Below, piece after piece: positions 34,640 to 46,654 of a stretch of 64,000 nt of DNA. The position numbers and the translations under genes are program-made. The first letter of the stretch is position 1, and each line of letters starts with the position of its first letter. Source of the DNA: Thereva unica (Eukaryota; Arthropoda; Insecta; Diptera; Therevidae); contig OX465282.1 in the NCBI GenBank assembly GCA_949987705.1, forward strand, positions 12,264,501-12,328,500, in the 5' to 3' direction. The notes below the pieces were generated by a model. The model was not told where the DNA came from. It ran no database searches and saw only the letters and a list, made by a program, of their open reading frames with translations.

Positions 34640-35760
34640 ACGTTCCAGATCAATAAAGAAGAATCGGAAGGATCAACTTTCGGTAAAAGGGTACTTTTGT
34701 TTTGATGGAAATATTTGTTCGTTTCCATATGCACCACTTGAGCGAGGCGGAGGTTGCTGTTGCCTGGCCGATGCGGCTGTGAACGTCGGACGTCGATGCC
34801 ACTTTCGTTTCCTCAACCAATGATCCCAAATATTTGAACCTCGGAACCTATTCAATTTGGGTTCCATCGAGGTGAAGACTGGCCCTCAATCCCTCCGTTG
34901 TGAGCTTTTTTTTTATGTGAAAGATTAGAGTCACAGGAAAGGCCCTTTATACTGTTGACAATCTATTTTCTTCTTATAGAGTGCAATGTCGACCAGCAGC
35001 TCTAGTCGGGGAGGAAGGAACTGCCACAACCTTCTCTCGATATTTTTTTTAGTCCACCTACTCCCAACCATTACTATCGCTACTTTGAAATCGGGCATCG
35101 AGAAACAACTCGCTGGAGTGTTATGCCTCCTGAAAAGAGTTGAATCTCATCAACCAACCGATAACATGCGCTTTGGTGGAGCGGGGAAGGGCTAAGGAAG
35201 GCTATGACAGAAGGAATCAGGAATGTAAAGAGGGGAGAAGAAAGAAGGAAAGTATGTATGTAGGTGGGAAATTGGGAAAGGCTAGCACCGTGGCACCGCC
35301 GGGAATCGAACCCGGGACCTCTGGGGATAGTAGTCAAGCGCCTTACCCCTAGACTACCGAGGCCCCACGAGCTTTGTTCTTTTCCGCATTGATTTTTAAC
35401 CCGTATGACCGGGCGATGCAGAAAATGTTGTATAAGATGTCCGTTGCTTCGGCATCCGTGTCGGCGAAGACGACGCTATCGTCGACGAACATTAAGTCGG
35501 TTACCAATTTGTTGTCGTCATATCGAACTCCGAGTCGTCCATCGAATGCTTCACGCATAATTGCGTCGATCACAACATTGAAGAGATACGTACGCTGCTG
35601 GTTGAGCCATCGTACGACGCTTGGAGAAGTTGGATGATTCTCAATGGCACGTGTTCGGTTTCCAAGACTCTCTACAAGCTGTTCCAATCGATGCAATCGA
35701 AAGCGGATTTGAAATCGATGAAAACGTCAACTGTTCGTTTGCCGCCTTCTTCAGACCTTC
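34640..35760 (-). mobile_element. RTE-like LINE (family R), copy c, split by a SINE
   Basis: On the minus strand, 35367-35760 encodes RT with VVIDAIMREAFDGRLGVRYDDNK, VTDLMFVDDSVVFADTDAEATD and YGLKINAEKNKA. The catalytic box reads FVDD where relatives have FADD. The coding sense continues after the SINE at 34640-34905 with LTTEGLRASLHLDGTQIE, then degrades. It is broken by stops and is 5' and 3' incomplete. Confidence 0.82.
34906..35366 (-). mobile_element. tRNA-derived SINE, copy 1
   Basis: On the minus strand the element starts GGGGCCTCGGTAGTCTAGG, a tRNA-like head with A-box-like sequence and a B box (GGTTCGATTCC, 35302-35312). It runs through an unrelated body and ends in CACATAAAAAAAAA (poly(A) 34906-34914). 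It is about 460 bp. The same order occurs at 41901-42359 in the opposite orientation. It interrupts an R LINE, and the flanks share GCTC, up to AAAGCTC, as a probable target-site duplication. It is transcribed by RNA polymerase III if active. Confidence 0.88.
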
Positions 35761-35766
35761 TTACTT

Positions 35767-38100
35767 CTAGCATTTTCACATAAGAATACGGCACTATGTA
35801 GGACCTAAGCAGATGGCCGGTTAATGTATTGGCTAGTGTTATTAGGGTTGAACCCCCGCCCTATACCGGTAACAACAAAAGCTAACTGTTTTCTTCTTCC
35901 TCCAATATGCGAAATTTTTGAAAATCAGGTTGTCAGTGGTGAAGGTAATACTAAAGTCGGGGGTGGGTTTGCAATGGTATGATTTACTTTATGCTTATTA
36001 TACCCTCTACGTGGTCACAGGTATCCGCCACCCTTCAAAGAACTCAGGGAGATAATGATCACTGCAACAAGATCGGTGAACAGGTTGTCATAGAATGTGA
36101 TGCAAATACATTAACCAACAACTTTTTGCGGGTCCATTTCCGTCCATCCATATAGAAGCTGGAAGCTGATTCCAACAACAAGCGTCTTTTATGCGGAGGA
36201 ATTCTCTTCGTAAAGGTAAGAGGTATAACCAAACTGTGGTTTTGAAATTTCTAACTCAATTTTATAAATTCAGTGATAAAATCTATCTGAAAACACATTC
36301 TAAACGCATAAATCTCATTTTCCGCTTGAACTATTCTAATGAAATTTCACAACCTTGTACAATATCCTCTCAATAAAGTTAACCAAGAGATTTTTAATAA
36401 AATAAACGTAATTAAATCAGCCTAGCTTAAAACAACCACGAAAATGCAATTTTGGCTTAATAGAAACTGCAAAATCACTTTATAGAAACACTCTCTCTCT
36501 CTCTCGTCTTGGGAAAGGTTGCCCTTTTTGGAATACAGCACCACCCAATCTCTCTCCCTGTCTCTCCTTCTCTCAAAACATTTCAGTCTCCACTTTTGGC
36601 TGTGTTTAATTTTACACCATCTCACATTTAATTACTTCCAACAAACAATAAGTCTGCGGGTTTGTCATCCCAATGTTGTTCCCTAGATGCTTGTAAAGGA
36701 AACCACTAGAACATCCACCTATTTCGCGTATTTCAAGCCTCCGCCTCCGCGCTAGCCACCCATCGGGCTCCATTCATTCCCCGAGCCCCAATTTCAGTTC
36801 ACCTTACTTAAAACGTCGTTTATATAAGCGCAAAATGTTTAGTGAAAATTGTAGAGGTTTCCAGTTTTATAGAATGTAGTATTATCTCCACTACTGTCAG
36901 ACATTTTACACTTCTTGTACAATGGTGGATGGTGATGGCGGTGATGGTGGTAAATGTTATCTTAAGCCCTTCCCTATATTAAAGAAGGACTCTCTCTCTG
37001 TCGCTGGTATTTGTCGTTTTTGTTTAAAACATTATCCTTAAGAAATTGGGCAGCAATCCAACCGTTCTCATTGAATGTAAGGTATTTAACATGTGAACAG
37101 TTTGGATGGTCTCTCAAGTTTCGTTATTGTGTACGCCATAAACATTGTTAACAATTGCACAATTCTATGGGTTGACAATGGCTGAATGTCTACTGTTTTT
37201 CTTTCCCCCATTCTGTCTCTTTCACTAGCATACACTTGGCGTTTGTTGAAGTAGGGGAGTTATAAATTTTTTTGAGCTATTTACCACTCTTGGACATTGT
37301 GGTGTGGTATTTTAGGGGCAACATTGCATTTTCAAGTGAGTTATTGCAGTAGCATATGGTGCTCCTACCATAGTTTGGTTTATGGTGTTAAGAGGAACTC
37401 GTACGTTATTTTTTAATTTACACACACATTTCAGATAGCTTAGATTTATATCAAAGAGAACAGAACTTCATAAATTAATAGGATTTCAGGTCAATTTAGA
37501 CGCTCAGAGGGAATGCTCTTTTGTACTATCGATCTTTCTAACATAACAATTGATTGCACTGTCGGATAGCAAGCTTTAGTCAGAAAAATATTAGCGAGAG
37601 GAGCGAAAGAGCTGAGAAGTCCTACGCGCGGTTTGATTCAGCGCCGGCCGGCCCTAGCCCTTGTTGAAGGTGGAGCGAGATTGTCTCTCTGCGCCCTTTG
37701 GTCGATGCTTTCACTTCACATAAATTGTATTTCCAGTTGTCCTAGATAAACCTTTTTTCGCGCACTGCCAGCCTGCCATTTCCTTACGGGAGTATATCTC
37801 CCCTTTTGCAAGCCTTTATGAGCTGGGGCCCCATAAGGATTTCGATGGTGGTTTTAGGGTCACAGCGCCGCCTGTAGCGGCAATAGAGAAAGCATGTCTT
37901 CTCAGAGCTGCTTCCGCGACGTTTCGCTAAAAGCACCACCTTCTTTGGGGGGCTATTAGATTGTTTGTATTGCATGGTTGGGCATTAGGGCTTGCTCCAG
38001 CCAGTAAGGTTGAGATGGTGGAGAGAATCACCTTCTCGCTAAAATAGGCTTCTCCTACCATCAACCCAAAATTGCAGTGTATTGTGGAGTATTCTCCACC
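35767..38100. other. no gene recognised
   Basis: AT-rich with short microsatellites (GA/CT runs near 36490 and 36990). No domain or RNA gene was recognised. Confidence 0.45.
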
Positions 38101-38113
38101 CCTACACTGCCCC

Positions 38114-38531
38114 CATAAGTAAAAGTGCCGTATCTACAAAAAATTGAAAATTGGGTTTTTGATTTATTTGGAATAAGTATTTTATTTCCTATCATTTACT
38201 AAAAAAAATATTCCTTATGTACCGTTATCACGCAAATATTATAACAAAAAACGCCGTATCTACACTAATTTGTTCCTGCAGAAAGAGCAAAAAAGCGGTA
38301 TCTGCAAAAATCAAAACAAAAGTGCGGCATCTACATGCAGTTGCCGCGTTTTCGCTAGGCTAATGTAGATGCCGCTTTCTTGCATTTTGTTACATTGACT
38401 CTTTTCATAGAAAGCTTAATTGTGAAATTCGTTTCATTTGCTGTCAGCCAATTGGCAGATACGGCATTTTTCCTTATGAGCGCAAAGCTTTGTTTGACTT
38501 AGTAGTCATAAGCAAAAGTGCAGTATCTATA
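38114..38531. repeat. cluster of seven copies of a GTGCCGTATCTACA-type motif, both orientations
   Basis: Plus-orientation copies lie at 38114-38138, 38244-38265, 38287-38306, 38316-38337 and 38507-38531. Minus-orientation copies lie at 38363-38378 and 38455-38480. The outermost copies extend to a CATAAG.AAAAGTGC form. Two inner copies form a near-perfect inverted pair (GCGGCATCTACAT, 38325-38337 / ATGTAGATGCCGC, 38363-38375). This could be subterminal repeats of a small DNA transposon or a protein-binding array. No coding sequence is included. Confidence 0.7.
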
Positions 38532-39229
38532 TTTTTCCTCCATAATTCCGTAATTTTATAAATAAAATGCAAAACGTATTTTTTTCTATATTCAAGATGA
38601 TTAAATCTATAATTTAAAATAAAAACATCATATTTGTCGTACGATCTCAATGAACTCCATCTCTGGGTTTACGGGCTTAATCTGCTCTGAAGAAGAACCT
38701 CAAAAACTCTACTTCACTGGGACCACATTCGACACCTTGATGCATGGATCCAAAAATATCGAACTGGCCTTGTAGGTCATCCTTTTAGGAGCTGTGGGAG
38801 CCCCAGCTTTGGAGCGTTAAGAACTGCCCCATCTTGAAAAGTTTTTTAAGGTATTTCTATATTGATACCACGAGCTGGGCGAGAAAGAACGGTCGCCCAT
38901 GGCATAGCTCCGTATCATCATTGGAAGGCTAATTCAAAACGAAGTACGCCTGGCATCCGAAGTCCATCGTTAGTAGTACATTCACCCAGTACCATTCATA
39001 ACTTCAGCACGATTGTGTACACATTACGATTGCGGTTTTTATGGAGATCTCTAGCAGGATGTGGCCTAAGACCAGGTATGTTCGGTCTTGGAGTCAGTGC
39101 TCCCTGCTTGTGCCATGTTGGAGTTATATTGATGAGTACATAGACTTGGCTAGCAACAAACAACGCCCTCAAAAGTGCCATCAATATTTTATTTTTTGCT
39201 TGAAATTGTTTTTCGCATTCATTTTGGCG

Positions 39230-39540
39230 CCCCTTACCACCTGGCGCCTAGAGCGACGGCTCCACTCGCTCTACCCTAGGTCCGGCGCTGGTTGGATGAC
39301 ACCGGCTCCCATATCCAATAATAGACAGAACACTGGATTCTCTGAGCGAGAACTAGATGAGTTCCTCGCTTATTATGATTACATGCGATGATGATACGAG
39401 AAAGGGAAAAGAATTATTGAAAATAGGGAATACAAGAAAGAAGAAAAAGCCTAAGTTGAAAGCCTACCACGCAGAGTGGAATAGAACCAGGGTCCTTTGG
39501 GATGCTAGTTAGATTAGTAATGCCTAGGCGATCGTGGTCG
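39230..39540 (-). repeat. possible second SINE-like element
   Basis: Read on the minus strand, 39440-39540 has a B-box-like GGTTCTATTCCACTC within a tRNA-like arm, preceded by a CGATCGCCTAGGCATTACTAA head and followed by pyrimidine-rich sequence. It differs from the SINE at 34906 and 41901. No second copy in the window confirms it. Confidence 0.35.
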
Positions 39541-39742
39541 GTAATCCTGATACACACAAATAATTATGTACTATATACGAGCCGATAAATAGCATGGATC
39601 ACGAATAAATTTCCGGAGGATTGCACGAATGGTGCCATATTTAAAATACCAGTTCTTGTCTTGTTTTTGTATCTAGCATGAAGTAGATTGAATGACTACA
39701 AGGCAGTAGTCTCGATCCAGAACGAATTATTCCTGTACAGAT

Positions 39743-40010
39743 CATATCAACATACTGAGGATCATTGTAGAACAATTTACTGAATGTCGATTTCTCTGCT
39801 TGCGCAGTTTATGAAAAGGATTCGATTCTGTAAATAAGATATTTATATGGCAGGATCAAGGGTAACGTGAACTACCAGACGAAGTAGTAGATCTTATAAA
39901 CCCATCTAAAATCCAAGTTCTTCACAATGGAAAGTTGTCTGGCAACTTTGAAGTGAGCTCTGGAGTACCACAAGGATGTTTACTTTCGCCTTTACTCTTT
40001 CTTCTTCTTC
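39743..40010 (+). pseudogene. LINE reverse transcriptase fragment (GCLLSPLLF type)
   Basis: The plus strand reads HINILRIIVEQFTECR, a stop, KGFDSVNK, another stop, then LPDEVVDLI...IQVLHNGKLSGNFEV and SSGVPQGCLLSPLLFLL. These are successive RT palm blocks (LRIIIEQ, F-AFDSV, V-HNG-L---F-V--GV-QGCLLSPLLF), so a third RT type distinct from B, K and R is present. It runs into a CTT microsatellite at about 40003-40015. The catalytic YADD block is lost. Confidence 0.75.
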
Positions 40011-40015
40011 TTCTT

Positions 40016-41225
40016 TTGGGATTGACACCTATACGATCTTATTAATCTAAAACAAGGAGATTTAAAAGATAAATTTAAGCACCACTGCACATGCACCATC
40101 AATAGCAGGGGGTGGTCATGGTTGACTAATTAACATTACGTCATTCATTTAGCGACAAATTAGCGACAAAATATGCCGCAAGCCCTGTTGTGTTATCCTG
40201 CTAAGATCGAAAGATACACTGGATGGCTAGCCAGATTGATATCATGCTAGCGTTTTCATCATTATTTAAACAATGAGATGAGTGTCAAAATTATTTTTGA
40301 CGTAACAAATTAGCGACAAATTATAGACCTAGACCCGTGTGTGGCACGAGCCTTTGGCTAGCTAGCTTGATATATCTCCAATTTATCAGCTTTTAAGCTT
40401 TGATAACTAAGTGCTTATATGATATCCTAAAATGTATAATATCCTAAAATCCTATCGTAGCACGACAGATTTAAAAATGTAGACATATGGTACCATCTAG
40501 GTAAAAAAAGGGTAGGCTACGAAATTCGTGAAATTATATTGATCATATCCTTCGATGCGACATTAAAATCCAAACGAAGCAGTCTCTCGATTGTAACACC
40601 CAAAGAACCTGTCCACTTATCATCGAAATCAACTAGTAAAAAAACCTTGCTAGTAAGGGCAGCAACAACCGGGTAAAAGTGAGCTCGGCTGAGGGCAGAT
40701 GCTTCCAATCTATCCCCCTTGAGGGATTAAAGAGAAAGTAGCATTACTATAGTATTAACAATAAGAAGCGTTATTTAAGCCTTTGTACCTTTTATAAAAG
40801 TGAAATACCACTCACTCACTAATCACAAATTTTTCGGAGACTAGTTTAAGTTGGGTGTAGAGCTGCCTCCTGTCCAACCGGAACCCTAATAGGAGCTCTG
40901 ACGCGACACGTTTTGAAGCCATCAATTCTCTCCAGCATAGCTGTTCCAATACTCAAATTACAATGCTATACTCTTGTGTAGGATCGCAATGCATTGTGAT
41001 GGCTTGGCTGGCTTGCCTGCAAGATGGCCAAAAGGTGCCAGGACTATGAACTGAATGCCTTCTGTAGATAGATCCCTGCCCCGACGTCCTCTGCTGTTTT
41101 GGAGCAAACTTCTTCAGAACATCTTCATTTCTCCATTTTAATGTTGTTGGGTGGTCAATCAAGGAGACGTTATCAATGTATTGCTATGACTCTGAGGTTC
41201 ACGTCCCGGAATTCCTTAATCTAAG
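40016..41225. other. no gene recognised
   Basis: A repeated phrase AAATTAGCGACAAA occurs near 40156 and 40306. Otherwise there is nothing identifiable. Confidence 0.4.
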
Positions 41226-41900
41226 AACACTGCACGAGGCCAGGTGTCTTGACTTCAACATAGCCACCAGCCACTGTATAAAACTGCTCAAATTGATTTT
41301 TAGTATCACTAAGATAAAGTTGAACATCATCAGCATACATTTATCATCAGCATACGTACGTAAGAATGCTTTACTATTAGTGGCAGATCATTCATATATA
41401 TACTAAACAGTAAAGGGCCTAGGATGGATGCTTGGGGAACGCCAGCCAAAAGCATGGTTGGAGAGGAAATTGAATGGCAAATATTCACCTGATGTGAACG
41501 AGTAGCTAAAAAGCTATACATGATCGTAAGGGCAGTAGAACGAAATTGTGTACAGAGTTTGCGTAAAAGAACAGAATGATTGACGTTATGGAAAGCTTTG
41601 GAGAAATCTAGTAAGAGTAGACAATGTATATACCTTGTGTGCATCTAAAGAATTCCATATGTCTGTCGTGATTTTTAGGAGAACAGTGTCACAGCTATGG
41701 TATTTCCGAAAGCCAGATTGACATGGATTTATAAGTATACGGTGCTTACAATAAGTAATCATTTGTATTGCAATTAATTTCTCAAGACCTTTAGCCGGAA
41801 ATGGCAGGATGATGATTGGACGAAAATCCGTGTGGCTACTTGGATTAGGACACTTGGCAATAGGGAAAATCAGAGCATGTTTCCAAGTGCATGTTGTTTG

Positions 41901-42359
41901 GGGGCCTCGGTAGTCTAGGAGTAAGGCACCTGACTGCTATCCCAGAGGTCCCGGGTTCGAATCCCGGCCAGCCCCACGGTCCTTCGCCATTTCCACTTTC
42001 CCACCTACATAACTTTCCTTCTCTCTCTTCTTCCCTCTTTACATTCCTGGTCCTGTCTTAGCCTTCCCTAGTCCTTCCCGCTCTACCAAACGCATGCCAT
42101 CGGTTGGTTGATGAGATTCAACTCGTTTCAGGAGACATAACACTCCAGCGAGTTGTTCTCGATGCCCCGATGTCAGAGTCGCGAAATGGTTGCGAGTAGG
42201 TGGAATAAAAATATCGTGGCTAAGATTGTGACAGTTGCTTCCTTCTCTTCTCTCTCTATCTTCCGGCTAGAGCTGCTGTTCGACAGTACACGAAAAAATA
42301 GATTGTCGACAGTACAAAGGGACTTTCCCTATGCCTCTAGTCTGTCACATAAAAAAAAA
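41901..42359 (+). mobile_element. tRNA-derived SINE, copy 2
   Basis: The plus-strand head GGGGCCTCGGTAGTCTAGG has the B box GGTTCGAATCC at 41954-41964 and a body colinear with the 34906-35366 copy over its full length. It ends with CACATAAAAAAAAA (poly(A) 42351-42359). It splits the RT of the second family K copy: coding sense resumes on both sides. A clean target-site duplication was not resolved. Confidence 0.88.
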
Positions 42360-42574
42360 GCAGTAGAGAATTTCCCCACAATAAGACAAGCATTGAAAAT
42401 ATGTATAATAACAGGTAGAAATAATGGAAGAAGCACTTTTAAATATTTAGGCAATAAATTATCAGACCGAGTGGGCCTCAGACTTGAGTATTAAGGGGGA
42501 AGTTTGAGGTTGAGTACCCATATTGTACGAAGAGAAATGATAATTCAGAGTATCAGGGTTGCAGTTGGCGTATT

Positions 42575-44230
42575 ATTACAAAACGCTCAGGCTGATACTG
42601 CCGTGCAACCCCCCATTGTAGAGGGTTCTTCTCACTCAATGGGCAGAGTTTTCTTCAGGACTCGTGAAGTGTACAAGCCCCTCAAGGAGCTCGATTCCAA
42701 TAAATCCACTAGCTCCGATAATATTCCCCCTTAAAAAATTCTGGTTCATAAAAAATGTGCTTCACCTTTGGCTAAACCTCTGCGCAAACTCTTCGCTCGC
42801 TTCGCTCATACTTCTCCGGAGTTTTCCCTGACTCCTGGAAACTGGCCCATGTTAAGCCTATACCGAAAAAAGGTGATTCCAGCGACCCCTCTAACTACCG
42901 GCCAATAGCAATCACTTCTATTCTCTCCAAAATCATGGAGACAATAATAAACAGAAAGCTTATGGAATATCTTGAATGCAACCAAATATTGGATGACAAG
43001 CAGTACGGCTTTAGATCGAGTAGATCTACTGGCGACCTCCTTGTATGCCCAACTGAGCACCTCTACCAAACATTCATCGTTTTGGTGAATCCGACCTGGT
43101 TGCTCTCGATATCTCCAAGGCCTTTGATAGAGTATGGCACCCCGCTCTATTGAGTAAACTCCAAGCTATTGGTATTAACTTTCTTCTAAAGAATTGTATT
43201 GAGAGTTTCCTTTCCGACCAATTAATCAAGGTAGTATTGGGCAGCGTCGAATCTAATCCCCACTCCATCTCTGCAGGCGTTCCCCAAGGCTCAATTCTAT
43301 CACCAGCTCTCTTCCTAATTTTTATAAATAACCTGCTCTAAATCCCATCCAACTCACTTCATAGCTTTGCTGATGACAGTACTTTGCGTTACTCGTATAG
43401 CTTCGATAAAGCAAGACAAGCACGTGCCAAACCTTGTCTGCTTGATCGTGAACTTATGTCCACTTCAATCAACAGAGATATAAGTCTGATTCTAGATTGG
43501 GGTCAGAAGAATCAAGTCGAATTCAACGCACGGAGAACAAAATACTGTCTCTTCTAATCATATATTCCAAATCGCTAAACAAGCATCGCAATGCTTGGGA
43601 CTCCTTAAAAGATGCAATTTCCTAATTCAGCCGTCGGCCAGGGCTATAATCTACAAATCCTACATTCGGCCCCGCCTCGAAATCAACTCATATATCTGGG
43701 CAGGGGCACCGAGTATCTCCTTAGCGTGGCTGGACAAAGTGCAAAAGCGCTCTCTCCAACTCATTGGCGACGTCGCCATTTGCTCCACAATTGATTCATT
43801 AAGACACCGCAGGAATGTAGCGGCTCTGGTGAAATTCTACCGCATCTACCATAACGACTGTTCCACCGAAATATATAACCTCCTACCTCCACGGCAATAA
43901 TTTTCCCGCAACACAAGTCTAGCCATTTCGGCTACAGCCCTTATTTTCGCGCACACATCAGTTTAGAAATTCGTTCTCTTCGAGAACAACTCGTCCGTGG
44001 AACAACCTCCCACAGTCATGATTCCCGAACTCATACAACATCCTAAAGTTCAAACGCAAGGTTCATCTCCATCTCCTCATGCACCCCAGACTCCCTTTAA
44101 TCTATTTTAATCTTTCTCTATCCTTCGAGCTAAGCTTACTACCAGACACCTGACCTTGACGTGTACGACATGACGGACTGGTAGTACAAAAGGTCACAAC
44201 TGAGCTTAGACTTACACATAAAAAAAAAAA
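42575..44230 (+). pseudogene. LINE family B, copy 2 (best preserved)
   Basis: The plus strand carries the pre-RT region (FKELDSNKSTSSDNIPP-like near 42690), RT blocks ETIINRKLMEYLECNQILDDKQYGF, SSRSTGDLLV, FDRVWHPAL-like, ESFLSDQLIKVVLGSVESNPHSISAGVPQGSILSPALFLIF and HSFADDSTLRYSY (about 43360-43400), and a C-terminal domain at 43595-43900 (IIYKSYIRPRLEINSYIWAGA, HRRNVAALVKFYRIY). The 3' untranslated end has CATGACGGACTGGTAGTAC and poly(A) at 44218-44230. At least four frameshifts or stops inactivate it. The endonuclease is missing, so it is a 5'-truncated insertion inside family K copy 2. Confidence 0.88.
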
Positions 44231-44537
44231 GTTACCCTGGTTATTCTAGAAAGTTGGAGTCGGGAGTGACAGATAAAGCATAAAAATTACGTTTAGCCTC
44301 CCTGATTTTGGCAACGTCTAGAATACGAACGGGATTGTATGATTTTCTAGCATTTTTACTTCTGAATTTCAAGAAACGATTCTCTTTTATAGATACTCTT
44401 TTTCAGCTATGAGTGACTTGATTTCAGTACAGAACCAAGATTTAGATTTTTCACTCAGGCATTTAGTACGCGAGGGAAAAAATTCATCATACAACTGCAC
44501 GGTAAACTCCTCAAAGATAAGAATTTTTTCATCTATG

Positions 44538-44740
44538 ACCCCTGTGCTGAAAGTCGAGTCATGTGGCGTGACAAGTCGTTTGAGTTGAAGAAAACTACGT
44601 TTCAGTGAAATTACAAGTTTAAGCAGAGTTGTCTAGAGTGGAAATGCTAAGTTGAGTTTAGGCCCTGTACTGAAAGTCGTGATTCGACTGAAACGTCACA
44701 ACTTGTCGTGTCGTGACGAGTCGACTTTCAGCACCGGGTC
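44538..44740. mobile_element. 203-bp MITE with 5-bp target-site duplication
   Basis: The ends are inverted: ACCCCTGTGCTGAAAGTCGA on the left and the complement of GACCCGGTGCTGAAAGTCGA on the right, with a shared 14-bp core GTGCTGAAAGTCGA. CTATG occurs immediately on both sides (44533-44537, 44741-44745). Removing the insert plus one CTATG restores continuous family K coding sense (IAAEDIDEKILIFEEF), which proves the boundaries. A further internal inverted copy of the ACTTTCAG end lies near 44670. There is no coding capacity. The superfamily is unknown; 5-bp duplications fit a few DNA transposon groups. Confidence 0.85.
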
Positions 44741-45050
44741 CTATGTCTTCTGCAGCAATCTCAGGGAAGCAGTAGACAGTGTTCCAGGAGCCGCTCGCGG
44801 CTAATATTTTTGAAATCACGAAACACTAGAGTTTTCTTGGAAATTGCGCCAACGCGAAAATTGTGACTAACAAATAGGATGTCATGGTCCAAATAAGAGA
44901 TTTGATTTTGAAAGAGAATCATACCAGTTTCGCAGCAAAGGAAGACATCAAGTAGAGATTCGTAGTCAGAGGAATTCCCGCGGCGAGAACTGTGTACACG
45001 TATATATTCTCCCTTGATAGGCCTGGCCAATTCGCTGCCCATGAATGTTT

Positions 45051-46650
45051 TTTTGTGACCCTACAGGTGTGTAAAACAATTCATCTCCAACTAAGTCATG
45101 ATCCGCATAAAACAAACTGAACAAAACAAATTTCAACTACCAACAACCAAAACAATTTAAAAATCCTTTTTTGAACTTTAACCAAAAAAACCGTCCCCAC
45201 CATCTTCGTGTCTAATGACGTCGCTCCCCTGCCACAGTTCCAGGGGTGGTAAACGAAATTGGCATTAATAAAATTGATTGGCTGCCATTAATTGATGCCG
45301 CGAATATTTTAATTAATTTTCGCTGATCAGCAAACATTCATCTTTCCTCAATTGACTGTTCCGGAAAATGGTGGTAGCCATTTTTTCCCTGCCGTAATTC
45401 ACAGGTATCCAGGAATGAGTCAAACCACCCCCGTATGAATGTGCAATTCGCTTCAAAAAAAAACAAAGAAGGTGCACATTAATTTCGTGCTACTACTATG
45501 AAATGAAACCTGTCATATCACCACTAAAAGCTTGTGTGATGGTCATAGAGAAATTGCGGTGAAAATTTGTTAAATCATGGAAATTAACTTTTTCACTATC
45601 AGTTTACATTGGGCGTGTGGGGGGGCTAGGTGTCATGGGAATGGGGAAAATGATACATTTTATAAAGGTACAAGCTTGACTTTGCCCAGGCATGAGTGAA
45701 TTTTATTATAACAATTTCATTGTCGCTCTGTTAATTGGGCCTCATTTGTTAAATAATTTGACGCCAGGCTGCTGAATCAGGGATATGCGATTTTTAAAAT
45801 GTCAGCAAAAATATTTGTTTTGACACCGATAATAATTAATTAATAATAGAAGAATTTTGCGGATTTATGAATAATGAGAGGCAATATTTGTGTTGGATTG
45901 TTGGGAATTAGTGGGGATTTTGCATAGAGATGGTTTTGTATGATTTATGGTAGTTGTGGGGAGTTCAAAAACTTTCACACATTGATTGTGGCTTACCAAC
46001 TGGTCTTTGGCTATCCTATCACAGCAGGTTGAGTCACAGATTTTCTGGGCATTCGTGAATTTATCCATTTAAGGTAGTTTGGTTGGTTGTGCTGTTGGTT
46101 TATATTCTTTGTACAGGCCATACATCTCGTCATTCAAGTATATTCATGCATATCAATTCACTACCACATATGCTTAAGTAGGAGTACAAAATGGCTTTAC
46201 AACGGGCGAACACCGACCGCTTGGGTTTTTAATGGATACAAGAAGGAGTTTTTCATAAGAGTTGAGTGAGGGAATAGAGTTTTTAATCATTTTGAACGGA
46301 AGCCCATACGGCCCTAGGAAGGCCAAACTGGACCAAAATATTTAAATGGCCGAGTACAAGCAACTTCCAATAGCCAGATTGCTGCTTCACTATCGGTGCC
46401 AAGGCTGTGAGATCTAGAAAACACGAGTACCGAACAATCGGACACAATGCTTTACCAATACAATGCTTTGCACTCCGCCATTTTGCATATGGAAAGTGCA
46501 GAGTGCTAAAACTGCTGGATTAGCCTCTAATTATGCATTTGTAGATCCATGGTCTATGCAAAAGCAGAGTTCGGAATACCTCAGAACTTCGAATCAGTCC
46601 TCTGCCTCTGCCTGGCTGTTAGCGTGCTCATTTCCATTCATCTTTACTTG
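45051..46650. other. no gene recognised
   Basis: AT-rich with homopolymers and a G8 run near 45620. No domain was found. Confidence 0.45.
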
Positions 46651-46654
46651 GCTT

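Larger units (their letters stand above)
41230..45050 (-). mobile_element. CR1/L2-type LINE (family K), broken copy 2 with nested insertions
   Basis: Minus-strand pieces align with ORF2 of the full-length copy. 44746-45050 matches the endonuclease (LLDVFLCCETGMILFQNQI, YLDHDILFVSHNF). 44245-44537 matches the linker (EEFTVQLYDEF, KSWFCTEIKSLI). 42360-42570 matches SDNLLPKYLKVLLP and IFNACLIVGKF. 41230-41900 matches the RT (SGFRKYHSCDTVLLKI, LLLLDFSKAFHNVNHSVLL, GVPQASILGPLLFSIYMNDLP). The RT has Ala where the family has Gly in GVPQGS, and the YADD region contains a small internal duplication near 41320-41360. The insertions are a SINE, a B LINE and a MITE. Confidence 0.88.

Noticed and set aside
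41901..41976. Functional tRNA gene
   Set aside because: The cloverleaf is imperfect, the anticodon arm does not fold cleanly, and the same head begins a 460-bp poly(A)-ended repeat at 35366, so it is a SINE head.
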